Below are positions 1 through 11,904 of a stretch of 64,000 bases of DNA, piece after piece. The notes below the pieces were generated by a model. The model made no database searches, was not told where the DNA came from, and saw only the letters and a program-made list of their open reading frames with translations. Each line of letters starts with the position of its first letter. Position 1 is the stretch's first letter. Location of the stretch: the NCBI GenBank assembly GCA_036346225.1, contig JARFIW010001480.1:15557501-15621500 (forward strand). Direction: 5' to 3'. Both the position numbers and the translations under genes were made by a program. Source of the stretch: Platerodrilus igneus. Its lineage: Eukaryota; Arthropoda; Insecta; Coleoptera; Lycidae.

Positions 1-5
1 ATAAT

Positions 6-46
<41 letters not shown>
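1..46. repeat. (TA)n microsatellite
   Basis: An ATAATA start passes into an uninterrupted TA dinucleotide run at the left edge of the window. It may continue outside. TA arrays recur beside several repeats further on. Confidence 0.9.
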
Positions 47-48
<2 letters not shown>

Positions 49-364
49 GAAATTTATCCAAATAGAATCTATTTTGTTTTTGAAAGACGTTTTATTATTT
101 AACATTCAAAAAATTGCAAGTCATCCCGGATTAGCAATTGTGTGTAATGAAAACAAATTCCCTCAGTATATATTTTAGAAGCCTAAATTCTATTATTTTA
201 TTTTTTGGCAAATATTTTTGAGGACACAAATGGTCTCCATGTTGTACTCTTGTTTGTTCACAGGTAAAGCCGAGACACCTGTATGACATCTGGTGTGTGA
301 GGTCTTGGTAAGTGTGACCTAAAGAGTGAAATTCAGGTTTTATGGCTATGTTAGTAGTGTTAAG

Positions 365-625
365 ATAAGGTGTCCGCATTCCCCTTATACAAGCACAGTT
401 AAATTTTGTTGGTTATTGTATTGAAAAATACGGTGGCTCTCATTAAATATATTTTTGGTCTTTTATCAACCCATGACCCAAGCTCATGATCTACCCAGAG
501 CTAACACTCGAGTAGCTGTTTATGTCTTAAGAGTTTTTCTTTGTCTCAAGCCATTCTCCATCCAACATTACCTTGGGCTTACATTAAAAAGAAGAAATTC
601 TCGACCTTGTGATATCAGGTTAGGG
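365..625 (+). repeat. Dispersed repeat A, copy 1
   Basis: This stretch resembles 49535-49790 on the same strand. Both contain the block CCGCATTCCCCTTATACAA, then a GGTGGC motif, then CTACCCAGAGC, then a CCTTGGGCT block, in the same order with scattered substitutions and small indels. No reading frame is shared, so it looks like a non-coding dispersed repeat of unknown class. The flanks, about 640-1207, show nothing recognisable. Confidence 0.6.
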
Positions 626-1215
626 TTTAGGAAATTTGGGGGTGTAATTTCTTTTTTAGCTGAGAGTCACGAGGATAAAGTTAATAATGAATAATAAAGA
701 TAGAATCGCAAATAATAATATTCATTACAGCTCGGGACCAGTGGACGGATGTTCAACAGGGCTAAGTTTTCAAAATACAATACCCAAAATTTCGAAAAAA
801 CATCTGAAAAGTCGACAACGACTACGAAAAGACAAAGATATTGATTAGGAGTATGGTGTTTGTAGCATCAGTTGCGAAGTGTTTATTCTGTTGCGCTCCT
901 TATCGAACCAAGTGTCGATCAATATCTCATGACAAAGATATTTTTATGTATGATGGTTGTGGGGAAACAACGTCTGATTCAGATTAACTATACAAACGAG
1001 TATGTTTATAGAGAAGTATGATTTCTAATACATAGGTATACTTATGTGTACAACATTTCGAAGCAAATGAATATATTTGCATTGTATCACAACTCACAAG
1101 ATTAACTTTCCATTATTACCGATTTATTTTACCTATGCTCAAATTACCTTTATGTTTTTAATAAACATTAAGGGTAGTTTTTATCCATACCGTTATTAGC
1201 ATATATACCCAGTAA

Positions 1216-1262
1216 CATCGGCGGCTGGTCGTATGAGGCAAGTGAACCGCCGCCTCACCTTT
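1216..1262 (+). repeat. hAT left terminal inverted repeat
   Basis: The GGCGGCT core and the following GAGG and CGCCTCACC blocks mirror the right end at 4537-4568. The repeat is imperfect: CATCGGCGGCT here against CAGTGGCGGCT on the other side. It is immediately preceded by the CCCAGTAA duplication. Confidence 0.75.
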
Positions 1263-2284
1263 AATTTTATATACCTTCTTTTCAATTATAAAGAAAAATT
1301 CTATTACAACTAGTACAAACGTCTTTTAAACAATTTTTGGTCAAATATATCATAATTCGATTAATAATCAATATTATATAATAAACGTTTGTAATACAAA
1401 ATTTATTTCTTAATTCGTGCACGATTTCTGTTAATACAAATTCATCTGAGGCGTTATAAAGCGCGCCACACTTATTTGACCATGTCCATGCATCCAAAGC
1501 TACATTATACTCGAGCGCGATGCGTCTAGCGGTTATCTGTATACATCAACCAACACTTTATACTCGGGTACTGAGGCTCTCTCATCGTTGCCTCTCGGGT
1601 CTTTGTAAACATAATAACGACAGCAGCAGCTGCGGGATGGCTGGATACTTATACATACATACTTAAAGGAAGTCAGTCAATGGTCGGTAGGGATGATGAG
1701 TGTCAGACTTTGTAATACTTGTTAAACTGCACAAAAAGTCGAAAATTAAACATATGTGAATGTTAAATATATAATTTTCTATTATTATAAGAGCTTAAAC
1801 TTAGGTACTAGTGCAACCTTTTGCCCCGTAGTGGTTCCATAGTTTTTAACAACTGACGTTGACAAGTTGGAATTATTTGTTGGTTTCATTTTAAATTATT
1901 GTATTGTTTGAAAGCTGTGTTTTGTAAAAAACCTAGTTGGGTTAATTCTTCAATAGTGAATTGATGAACCGCGTTAACATTTGTACGTTTGGTGCTTCAT
2001 GCCTCAAATAGAATAGATTACACAGGGTTTAAGTGTTTACTGTTTAGTGTTCTTGTTCCTTATTTAGTACTTTATTTCTCGTGATCAGTGGTTAATCTTA
2101 ATCTATATAAGCAAAACTGATTGTTATAATATAATTCAAATTGTGTAATATCGTTATATTGTTCCAATTTGGATTGATTTCAAATTTCGGCACAGGGTCA
2201 TGTATCCCTTACATAATATTCTATTATCTTTATTTGAAACGCCTTTTCAGTGCGCGGTGAGTTAAAAAACGGCAAATTTTATTT

Positions 2285-4346
2285 ATGCGCCCGACTCCTC
2301 CACTAAATATATTTAGTACTGATAATCGACAAGGTCGAAGTTTTAATAGAACTTTTCAGTTATCGTGGTATGAAACCTACAAATGGATTTGCGGAAGTAC
2401 ATATAAACAGAGTCTATATTGTTGGCTGTCCGTTTTGTTATCAAATGTCAATAACAGCTGGACTTGCGGTAAAGGTTTTGCGATTTAAAAATATTTCGCG
2501 TAGTGCAAAAATGCATGAATGTTCTAAAGATCATATAAAAAATTTTATTGGTTTCAAACGACTTCAACAAAATCGAACAACTATACTAGATGCACTTCAA
2601 GAACATGCTGGTTTAAATAAAATTATATATAACGAAAATGTCCGAAAAATAGGTTGTTGCTAACTTATTTAATTGATACTACCATACTTTTGGGTAAACA
2701 AGAATTGACTTTTCGAGGTCATGATGAATCTTCACAATCGCTAAATCGTGGAAATTTTAAAGAAGTTTTTGAATGTTTGATTAAGCGAAACGCAGAAGTA
2801 TCAGAGCACCTATCAAAATGAGCCAAATCTTTACCGGCCAGTCAAAAACAATTCAAAATAAATTAATATCATGCATTGAAGATTTTCTAAAGAGAACATT
2901 TCTCAAGAAATAGCAGCTAGTCCTTTCTTTGCTTTAGTATCTGATGATACTACTGACATTGAGACAAATCTCAGTGCGCGCTAACTCTTCGATTTGTTAT
3001 TCGAAATTGTAAATTAAAAGAAAGGTTTATGGGATTTTTTGATGTAAATAGTGATCAAACCGCCAGTGCTCTCTTCGAAGTAGTTCAGGGTGTTTTAAAT
3101 CCATTTAGTTATAAAGAAAAGTTAGTTACCCAATCATACGACGCTGCCAGTGTTATGGCTGGCGAGCTAATTGGACTCCAGGCAAAAGTTAAGTCAATTG
3201 CACCCTATGCTCTTTTTACCCATTGCTGTGCTCACCGGTTAAACCGCGTTTTACAACAAGGAACACAAAATATTCCGCAAAGTAGAATCTTTTTCTCTAC
3301 TTTATCAGGTATACCAAGTTTTTTCCATCATTCACCTAAAAGATCAGTAATATTAGATCATATTGTTGGTAAACGTGTGCCACGAGCAGCGGAAACCAGG
3401 TGGTATTCGAGATCAAAATTTTGAACATTGTCGCAAGCGATTATGGGACAACTTTGTAAAAGTTTTCGAAGCAATAGTAAATGATCCGACCTCGGGAGCC
3501 GAATCCATTCGCGCAGCTAATGGGATTCCTTAAGCACTTTAGTGAATTTGTATTTACTATTGTTAACTTTATTTACCGCGAAATTTTTAATATTACTGAT
3601 GCTCCTTTAACATTTTACAGACTAAAGTTTTAAATGTAATATATTGTTCGCAACAAATACCAAGCTTGCGTCCGAATTAACGAATTAAGGAACGAAGGCA
3701 AATTTTGGAATGTTTTTCGGCGTGCCAGCAATTTAACCAGAGTTACCTAATCGGCGCTAACAACATCTGAGCAAGAAGATATTTCAAATACAACATTCTG
3801 TATTACGAAATTTTAGACCGCATTAGTCCGCAACTTAATAAACGGTATTTCGGATCTCAATAGCTTAGAATTTCTCGCTTTATTTGATCAATCTAAGTAA
3901 TGAATTCTATACTACCAAATTTCCTAAAAATCCCTGCAATCTCTATTTGAGACTTATCCAAATATTTTGATAGGGATAGACTTATTAATGAACTTTGTGC
4001 TTTTATAGAGACGAGCAAGTTTAAATTCAGATTTATATACAACCCTTAAAATACTTTCTTGTGAACTTTGCTGATATATTTTGCCAAATTCAAAAGTTCT
4101 ACAATTAATTTTAGACGATGTTCTGCTACAAGTGTATCAGTTGAAAGAAATTTCTCGTGTTTAAAACGTATAAAGTCATACTTAAGAAATACGATGAGTC
4201 AAGAGCGGCTTAGTGGATTAAGTTTAATGTCTATAGAAAAGGAACTATTAAGCGAATTAAGTAAAATCCAGATTTTTATGGAAAATGTAATAGATAAATT
4301 TGCAAAACTGAAAGACCGTAGAATACATTTGACTTATCAAACTTAA
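2285..4346 (+). pseudogene. hAT transposase pseudogene (TTF zinc finger, DUF4371, hAT dimerisation domain)
   Basis: A cut-and-paste transposase broken into at least three readable pieces. The first (about 2285-2663) carries a TTF-type zinc finger region with the SWYETYKWI motif, switching frame near 2485, then SAKMHECSKDH and the start of the DUF4371 domain. The second (3029-3424) holds the middle of the transposase, with DAASVMAG and THCCAHRLN motifs typical of ZMYM1-like hAT proteins. The third (4068-4346) is the C-terminal hAT dimerisation domain, with SVSVERNFSCLKRIK. Between them the reading frame is lost (stops and indels at 2664-3028 and 3425-4067). Product inactive as read; family call is confident. 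Confidence 0.85.
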
Positions 4347-4536
4347 TTTGCTTATAGTTAATAGGTATAGCTATGTAAACTAAGGTTATTAGAATCACTT
4401 TGTAAGCATTTCGTTTCAATAATTTGCTCTTGATTCCCAATGAATTCAAGGAATAATAAGAAATAGCACCTCTTAGATAACCTAGAGATTCATTTATGAT
4501 AAATGTTAGAGTTCCTAAATAGACTCATTTTGAGCC

Positions 4537-4568
4537 TCACCTCTTGTTCAGGTCACGAGCCGCCACTG
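4537..4568 (-). repeat. hAT right terminal inverted repeat
   Basis: Read on the minus strand it begins CAGTGGCGGCTCGTG and continues to GAGGTGAGGC. It is immediately followed on the plus strand by the second CCCAGTAA. Because the canonical CAGTG start is kept here, this end is probably closer to the original sequence. Confidence 0.8.
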
Positions 4569-4576
4569 CCCAGTAA

Positions 4577-5890
4577 TTGAATGAATGGAAATACTTCTCA
4601 AAAATATACTTAAATATCAAGTTAGTTACGAATTTAAAGAAAATATCACCAACATACCTTACTTTACCCTTTTGCACAAAAGCTGAGGTATCTGTGAATT
4701 GATTTTGAGTGTTAGAGCATAAATGTATAACGCTGACTAGCCATACCTATTTTTTATTTCACCGTCAGCGTTTTCTCCAAATAATTAATTAGAGATCGAA
4801 ATAGAAATTGTTTCAATTATAAGTTAAAACAAACCACTAGTAATTACGTTGTAGTGATTTTATTTTTTAATGTGAGAACACAAAATGTCTGCTTCTAGCT
4901 TTTTTATCGATGTGAAGTCAATAATTAATTTCATTTCGTTTGGACGATTTCTAACGAGATAGCGTTTCAACTTTGCCAAGTAGAAATAATACTGCTCAAT
5001 ATGATTTTCTTTTTTTCTTTCTTACCGAAAGATAAATAACATACGCCTAGATGGGAATTTTATGACTTTTAGTACGTTGACATAAATTGAAAGACGCTGC
5101 TCGGGTCGCTTGTTCCCAGCCGTAATGGCATGACAAGATTGTATGAAGATCGAATTTTTTTTCGCATCCGTTAAGTTAACTAGAGGCTTCATGCCTACAA
5201 ATTGATAGTTTAGGAGGTTTACATTACTGTTTGTTTTTGTAAGCCTATTGGGTAGTAGTTATTTGAAAGTGCAATGAAAAACGCCATAGCTGCTGGGCTA
5301 TAGGTAGCTGTTTAACTTCGAAAAGTTTAGGGTTTGTTACTGAGATCGAAGCGAATTCTATCAAACTTTGCAGCACAACTTGAAAGTTGTGCATATTGAT
5401 GAAGTTATTTGTATTCAATAAAGGAAATGTTCAGTGTGAACTGTGCGACTTCTAACGGATCGTGTAGGCTGCAATAATTAAGTTCTTATATTTATAAACA
5501 GCATTAGCTGTTTATAAAAATGATAGTATATTTATGCGTCCTTTTAAACTAGAGATAAATCGGCGTGAATTATTAAGAAAACATATAACACAACTCTACA
5601 GTTGTTGCTTCGTTTTTTATAAATGTTCCAGTTTTGATAACGCTGGACCTTGGTAAATCACTTCATTAAAAACTTACATAGGTGCAAAATGCAAAATGTC
5701 TATTACAAATGGATTTAATTTTAGGCGGACAGCAGAGCCTATGAATAAAAGAAATTGAGTGCACTAATCCCAGAATAAGTCGCGATCTTTTTAATGTGAT
5801 CCAATAACTCGCAATAAAACGTGTAAGTTAACAATAACACAAGAAGCTGTTAGTACATTAATTCACTATATCTGATATATTTTGTAACGT
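4577..5890. other. AT-rich DNA without recognisable features
   Basis: I see no coding frame of recognisable family, no tandem array and no repeat shared with other parts of the window here. Confidence 0.5.
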
Positions 5891-6390
5891 GAATTACGTT
5901 TTGGGCCTTGGGAGCTGCCTTGTTAAAAAGTCTTCTTCCAAAACTTTTTGTAACAAATTTATTTATTTACCAGAAAGTTACAGATGGCACCTTTACAAAA
6001 TTGACAAATTATACTAAGTCCAAATAAAATAATTAAAGTTAAATTAGGGCGAGTAGCCTCAGATCCAACAATGTAAAATCTCAGAGGCTCAAGATAGACA
6101 GACTGGTTTGGGGCTTGGTATTATGATGTTCCCTGACATTCACAAATTCTGTGGCAAATTGAGAGCTCATGTCTGATTATTTCTTTATTCAATTCAATTT
6201 AAAACAAAGTAATAATCTTTAATTCTAATAGTTGCGGTTTCAAACCCGTCTGTGACCTGCACCTGCAGGGTGTTTTAAATCATATGTATACAAAAGTTAG
6301 TTCCCAACTTGCTTGTGAGCTTTCAGTTAACCTTTATTATTTACCCTTGAATTACAATGTTGATCTAACTTAAGTTTCTAATAATTTCTT
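5891..6390 (-). mobile_element. Diverged LTR-like sequence related to the errantivirus LTR
   Basis: Collinear with 16157-16650: both begin with TTACGTTT followed by GGGC and TTGGGAG, then share CTTCCAAAACTT, a CCCTG...ACAATTCTGTGG-like block, TAATAATCTT, ACCGTCTGT-like and ACCTGCAG blocks, and a final CCTTGAATTA block. Identity looks like roughly 70 percent by eye, too low for the two LTRs of a young insertion. It may be the old 3' LTR of the element at 8169-16156 displaced by later insertions, or a solo LTR of a sister family. The right end abuts a hAT fragment. Confidence 0.5.
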
Positions 6391-6392
6391 TT

Positions 6393-6640
6393 ATTTACCC
6401 ATTGCTGTGTAACGGTAAACCCCGTTTTACAAAAGGAAAAAAAAGTTCCGCAATAATTTGTTACGCTCACTGTCAGCTAGTATACCAAATCTTTGGAATA
6501 GCTGGTTGCATAAAGATTCGATGTACATTAATAAACAAATAATTAAACCTCTTAAAAACCGGTGGTTATCTATTTCGAATCCGAGATAAGAGGCGCAAGT
6601 GAATGGACAATTAGTAAAGTTTGTATAGACAATAGGCAGA
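6393..6640 (+). mobile_element. hAT transposase fragment
   Basis: The first hundred bases match the hAT transposase at about 3217-3320 (TTTACCCATTGCTGTG, then AACCCCGTTTTACAA, then TTCCGCAA and TATACCAA blocks). The part from 6550 resembles 3390-3475 (AACCGGTGGT, CGAGAT, GCAAGTGA..TGGACAA, GTAAAGTTT). About 70 bases of the parent are missing between them. It is a degraded internal fragment without TIRs. Confidence 0.6.
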
Positions 6641-8168
6641 TACAAATAGGAGTTACAAAACAGATTAGCGCAGTTTTCGTAGTTCTTCGTTGTTTCTAAA
6701 ATTAATGAACTGTAAATTGGATTGTTCTTGTCTAACCGCTGTAATTAATGAGTAGATATGAGTGCTGCTTTCATATAAATACTGTTCCTTATGTGGATAT
6801 ACGAGTTTATTAAACAGAAGAGTCTTATTTGTGATAACAAGCAGTTTGTTTTTGGTTCCTATATATAAATTGCCCGTTTTTTGCGTTTGAGAATAGTGGG
6901 TATAAATTTTCGAATTGTTTTTACGGAACATTGACTTTATTGATACGCGTGTTTTAATGATGATGTTTTTTTGGTTGTTTTTCTTGTGGAACTGAAGTGG
7001 TATAACTTGTTGAACTCGACGGCACGTGTTCTTACGGAACAATTGACGGACTTACGAAGTGTTTACATGTACTTTTTAATTGTGGGTTTTTTAGTGCATA
7101 CTTTAGATTGTTTAAATACAGTTTTAAGCTTGGGTCTTGTTTCTGAAAATGATGATACAGTTGTAGCAGATAAAACACCCCGTGTTAACAGTAGCTTAAT
7201 GCAAGAACTTGTCAGATGACTTGCATTGCAGCGTGCCTTGAGGGTCCGTGACTCTGAATTCTAAATTTTTATTACAATTTTTGCGATTTGTGTTGCAAAA
7301 TATTTTCGAAATTGTTTTCTCAGAAAATAGAATTAACAAGAAAGTTATCAATGCCACATGGTTCCATTCAGTATGATAATGTCTGGGGCTAACACCAGTG
7401 AAGTGTGGTGAAGTGCTTCGTTAGTGTATAGTGTACTAGATTCTATCAACCCCATCACAATCAAGGGTGAAGTACTTCGTTCTGCAGGACTTTCTGTAAG
7501 TGAACTATTTCCTACTTTTTTTTTTTTTTAATTTTATTTGAAATATCTATCCGTTGCTTACCATATCTTTGTCGTTCTGCCACCTTTTACAAAAGACTTG
7601 CATGCTATTTTAAAACATAAAAGAAAAAGAGAGAACGAAAAACCAATATTACTGAATTACTCATACCAATTGTGTCTTATCTATTTATCTTTTGTAAACA
7701 TTTTATCTGATTTATGTTAAATTGGTGTGTGAGGAAACGTTTCTGCTACTCCCCAATATTACCTCACTTTGTATTAAAAGTTTTGTACTGCTATTACCGT
7801 TGTCATATTATATAGATTATTCAAACGTTTTACCTTCTTTTACATTCTTTTACATTCTTTTACATTCTTTTTTTTTCAGGTTTACTTAATTATTTTTATT
7901 GCAGGTTTGCTATTCTAATTCTTTTTTTTTTTAGGTATTGTTACTAATTCCTTATAGCCCCGTACGTTATATGTTAGTCTACTTTCTACAACCCCCCCCT
8001 AATCTCCGATTGAGCCCGGTCATTCCGTGATTCTCTTTGTGTGTTACGCCCGGCTACACGAGCCAACGTAACAAATTTTTAAAATTTATTGTTCCTAAGG
8101 GTACATTTATTACTTCTTTATTTACCTTTGTTTCCTTATGGTTAAAATGTCTTTCTTTATTCTTAGAT
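6641..8168. other. Unassigned AT-rich region between LTR-like piece and env
   Basis: An open frame of 125 codons runs on the minus strand (7042-6665) but resembles no family I know and is rich in lysine, asparagine and isoleucine, as random AT-rich frames are. A short tandem repeat with unit close to TTTTACATTC occupies about 7830-7870, and long T runs occur at 7510-7530. The 3' LTR of the errantivirus-like element should lie here, directly downstream of env on the minus strand. I cannot see a convincing match to the 5' LTR. Confidence 0.4.
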
Positions 8169-8450
8169 CTAAGATACATTTTGTACAATACATACATATA
8201 AAACGATTAAAATGATTAATAAAATTGTACAAACACTTATGTAATCATACTGTAATTTCGGCACTTTTAATTTACTTAAGTGTTCTTTATAGTTTTCCAT
8301 TAGTTTCATGGCGTGATTGAGGTTGTCTAAATCTAGGTGTTGTAGTTGCATGGGTTTCTGGATTATTTCTTCAACTTCGGTTTGTCTTGTCTTGAATTGT
8401 AGTTCTGGTAAACTTGCAAGTTTCTTGGTAGCTACGGGATCTTGATCCAC
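8169..8450 (-). pseudogene. env: env C-terminal fragment with membrane anchor
   Basis: This 93-codon piece continues the env-like protein encoded upstream. It has a heptad-rich leucine stretch (about residues 35-60) and ends in a strongly hydrophobic segment at about residues 70-90 with a very short tail, as expected of a type I envelope anchor. It is separated from the preceding env piece by a stop or frameshift near 8450-8490. The assignment rests on position after integrase and on architecture more than on motif identity. Confidence 0.6.
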
Positions 8451-8490
8451 TCTGATTATTTCGTTTTTTAGTTTTAAATAACAATCTTCT

Positions 8491-9054
8491 TTAAGGGTGA
8501 TTAGTTTGCTTCCGGTTAGTGCTAGATTGTTTTCGTCTTGATTGCAGTGGGCGGTTCCTATTACTGCTGTTGGTAAAATGGGAGTCCATTTGTTTTTTTG
8601 TAACTTTTTGAATCTTCATGTTGGTGATTTGTACGGGTTTGATTTCACAGTCTTCGTAATGATTTGAAAATTTTAATAATTGTACTTTGCAAGGGCAGTC
8701 TTCTTGAATAGTTGTTGTTGTTAATGATTGGCACAAATATTGATTTGGTGTTACTTCGGTACATTTTTCATTCGTATAACCATATCTTTGTTCATTTAAG
8801 GACAGGTACTTGATTTTGGGTATGACAACTTCATACATTCTAGTAATTTTCATGGGAAAAGCAAATAAATGATAATAATTATAATTGTTACTTTCTACTA
8901 TTGAGATTTCTATTAAAAATGTTATTTCGTTATTCTTTACATAGCCTTTAACTATAGCTATTTTTTCAAACATTAGAATGTTTGATTCTATTACGTCAAA
9001 GGGTAATTTACTGTTAGTTATAAATGATCTAATTCTTAATAATCCTTGGTTCAA
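8491..9054 (-). pseudogene. env: env central fragment, errantivirus type
   Basis: A 187-codon piece of an insect errantivirus envelope (baculovirus F-like fold, by family knowledge). Visible hallmarks are a PMK motif followed by a VIPKIKYLSLNEQ-like stretch, and then several cysteines, including a CPC motif near residue 120 and a DCE motif near residue 135. The last 40 or so codons look out of frame, being rich in S, N and R. Upstream, 9055-9436 continues the same protein in another frame. It is broken and could not be expressed as one product. Confidence 0.7.
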
Positions 9055-9436
9055 TGATACTAGAGTGTAAGGTATTTAATAAGTGTTACGGCATTTTCTA
9101 AAGTAGCTAACACTTGTTGGATTAAAGTGAGGGTTGATATTATTTGAGTGAATATTGTATTGAATCTAATTAAAATCTCGCATTCATAACATGGTGGTTT
9201 GCATGTTAGTTTCAAAGGTTTGTATTCTGTTGGCTATACTATCTTGGTTTCTTACTAGCTTTCTTAATGTTTCATTGAATTTTATAATAGTTGATTGGGT
9301 TGGAAATATTTGGTTGCTAACAATGGTTTTTATATCGTTTTGATTTTCAATTAGTTGTTGTATTGCGTTGTCATATCGTTCTGCGTCTTGATTATCTAAA
9401 TTGCCTGTGAACGCTTTTATTATGTTACCTAATCCA

Positions 9437-9898
9437 TTAATTAATGCTCTTTTTTCTTGCAGTTTGTTCTGTGGGTATTAATCTGTTAAATTTATCTTCT
9501 ATGTTTCTTAAAATGCTTTCTATTATGCTGTTATAATTCATCATTTCTATGGCGCATTCCTTTCCGAATTTGGCTGTGTCCATTGATTGTTTTAATCGGT
9601 AATAATTATTTTGAATTGTTGAAAATTCCTGTTTTAGTTCCGTTAAATCGAATTTTTGTGCGAATGTCCAGTAGTATATTGTATTTTGCATACTTTCCAA
9701 TTTTATTGGTAGTATACCGGGGTTGTTTTTTATATCTTCAATTAATATTTCGCTGTCCGTTCTACGTGAACGGAGGTTGACGGTAAGGGTGATGATTGTG
9801 CATCTGAAATTACAGGGTGTTTTAAGTTTTTCAAGTGAATGTATTTTATTAGCTTGCCGTTGTCTACTACGGCTGTTTTTGTCTGATATTCCCTTCAT
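9437..9898 (-). pseudogene. env: env N-terminal fragment ending at a basic cleavage-like motif
   Basis: A 153-codon piece that starts shortly after the integrase frame ends. It contains the NNPGILP motif (about residues 57-63) and the helical FDLTELKQEF stretch found in errantivirus envelopes. It ends just after a basic RKK motif, where these proteins are usually cleaved by a furin-like protease. The frame breaks in an A-rich run at about 9450. The expected downstream part, including a glycine-containing fusion-peptide-like segment, continues in another frame toward 9060. Read on its own, this is a truncated surface subunit. Confidence 0.65.
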
Positions 9899-10050
9899 TT
9901 TAAACGGGTCTAAATTTCTGGGTACCGTTTTGTGTCGTTCACTTTAGAAATTTTTTTCGTACACGGTTTGTTCTATTGAAGATTTATTTGCGTCGGTATT
10001 CTTATTGCGGATTGTGGTAATACGTTTTTTGTCGTTATCTAATGTATCTT

Positions 10051-10686
10051 TTACTTTATCATAAGTTTGACGTATTGTTGATATATTTCCTTGTTATAAT
10101 TTATGTCATAAGGGTTGCGTGAATCTGAATGTCTTAATGTTAATTCTAGAGGTGTAAAATTTGTTGATGAGTGGATCGTATTGTTGTAGGCGATTACTGC
10201 GTATGACATTAAATCGGTGATGTGTTTTTTCTTATAAGTTATTTTTAGTAATCTTATTTGTTCTAACAGGGTTGAATGTTGTCTTTCAATTAATCCGTTC
10301 GATTCAGGGTAGTTTTCAGTTATAAAATGAATTTTTATTTTGTGGAGTTCTAAAGTGTTTTGTATCGTCTCATTTTTGAGTACGCTGCCGTTATCTAAGG
10401 TTATTGTTTCGGGTGTTTCATAAAATGTAATGTATGGTAAAAATCCTTGTGTTACGTTAATGCTATTTTTAGAAGTGACGGTTATTGCTTGGTCTATTTT
10501 GGTGAATGCATCTACAATTGTTAAATAGTTTTGTGCTTCTGCTACTAGAGTATCGGCATGTAATTTTTGAAAAGGTTTGTCAGGTGTTTTCGTTAACATT
10601 AAGGGTATTTTTGGGGATGTTCGGTCGTATTTTGCCTTGTCGCATAATTCACATTGGTTAATAAAGTCTGTAGTTAATTCCTTCAT
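10051..10686 (-). pseudogene. pol: Integrase of the errantivirus-like element
   Basis: The longest pol piece of this element, 211 codons. It begins inside the zinc-binding region, with the CELC cysteine pair at residues 12-15, and carries a complete DDE core. The first catalytic aspartate is in HAD (D45), the second in LDNG (D98) and the glutamate in LIER (E134), with the normal 35-residue spacing between the last two. The upstream histidines of the zinc domain lie beyond a frameshift near 10690. It joins viral cDNA to host DNA in a live element; here it is cut off from the rest of pol. Confidence 0.85.
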
Positions 10687-11340
10687 ATCTTTAAAATAAT
10701 ATCGTTTTATATGTTGCTTTATTGTTTCATTAATTCCACGATGGTTGGTTTTTCCTGCGTGTTGATTTCTAATTACATCATTAATTTCGTCAGGGTCGTC
10801 TAATGTTATTAATCTTCTTGTTCATCGATAAGTTTAGAGCCAGAGTTATTAAATAATTTAACGTATAATTCTGAAAATTGTTTATACAAATATTCGGTGT
10901 TGAAGTAAAAGTAAAATCGCTTTTTCTCGGAGGTGTATTCTTTTAGAATTTTAATTATTTGCTCCTCGTTGTCGTTCTTTGTTATTTGAAATTGGTATAT
11001 TTTCTTGTTGTCTACTCTTGTATATTTTACGGGATTGGAGTTAGTTAAGACTTCGGTAATTATAAATTGATTTGGTTTTATATCGATGACTTCGTTTAAG
11101 ATTTTAGTCGCGGGTTTTGGTTCTTTATTTTGCGTTGAATGTATTGTATCTATCTCGTCTGGTTCTTCTCTTATTTCCGTCTCGTCTACGTTTCCTACAA
11201 TGGATTCCGTTTCTAGTGCGTTGAGCTGTATTTTACTTAAGACGTCTGCGCTGTTATTATAAATTCTTTTTTTTTATATAATTTCGTAATTGTACTCTTC
11301 TAGCCTGATTCTCCATCGTTGTAATTTCGAGTTTGGTTCT

Positions 11341-11532
11341 TTAAGTTTGCATAGCCATATGATCGGTGTATATGTGAAATTTTCGTCCGTTAAGGTATGG
11401 TCTAAAATATTTTGTTGCCCAAATAATGGCTAATAATTCTTTCTCTATTGTACTATATTTTTGTTCAGTCTCGTTTAGGGTTCTGAATGCGTAGCTGATG
11501 GGTTTATCGATACCTACTTTTCCTTGGCTCAA
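11341..11532 (-). pseudogene. pol: RNase H fragment of the errantivirus-like element
   Basis: A 63-codon piece with the [13 protein letters not shown] motif, the [12 protein letters not shown] helix carrying a catalytic glutamate, and the YTDH motif with a catalytic aspartate. This is the order of the Ty3/gypsy RNase H domain. The first catalytic aspartate (normally TDAS) lies upstream in another frame, visible as a [12 protein letters not shown] stretch near 11530-11570. Between 11341 and 10686 the tether and start of integrase are decayed. Confidence 0.8.
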
Positions 11533-11904
11533 GACTGCGTCTAATGCTACATTTGATGCGTCTGTCGTTATTATAAAAGGTTTCGAAAAGTCTGGGTATT
11601 ATAATACGAGGCAATTCGTTAGTATGCTTTTAATTTTGTCTACGGCTTTAATGAATTCTGGAGTGTGTTCAATTTTATTTCCTTTTTTTAAACAATTTGT
11701 CAGGGGGCTTGGTTATCTGAACGTAACCCTTAATGAATGTGCGGTAGTAACTACTATGTCCTAAAAATCCCTTAATTTCTTTGTTTGTTTTTGGTAGGGG
11801 GTAATTTAGTACCGCGTTTGTTTTCTCGGGGTGTGGCATAACTCCTTGGGGTGTTATTATATGTCCTAAAAATGATACTTTTTTCTGTAAAAATTCGTTC
11901 TTAT

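Larger units (their letters stand above)
1208..4576 (+). mobile_element. hAT transposon (ZMYM/DUF4371 type) with 8-bp TSD
   Basis: The element proper is 1216-4568 (3,353 bp), flanked by a perfect 8-bp target site duplication CCCAGTAA at 1208-1215 and 4569-4576. The right end, read on the minus strand, starts CAGTGGCGGCTCGTGACC. The left end starts CATCGGCGGCTGGTCG, an imperfect terminal inverted repeat. Eight-bp duplications and short imperfect TIRs are standard for hAT elements. A decayed transposase lies inside (2285-4346). The region 1262-2284 is non-coding 5' sequence. Frameshifts and stops show it is no longer autonomous. Confidence 0.88.

Noticed and set aside
7981..8090. Candidate 3' LTR boundary of the errantivirus-like element
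   Set aside because: No purine tract or clear similarity to the 5' LTR could be seen here.
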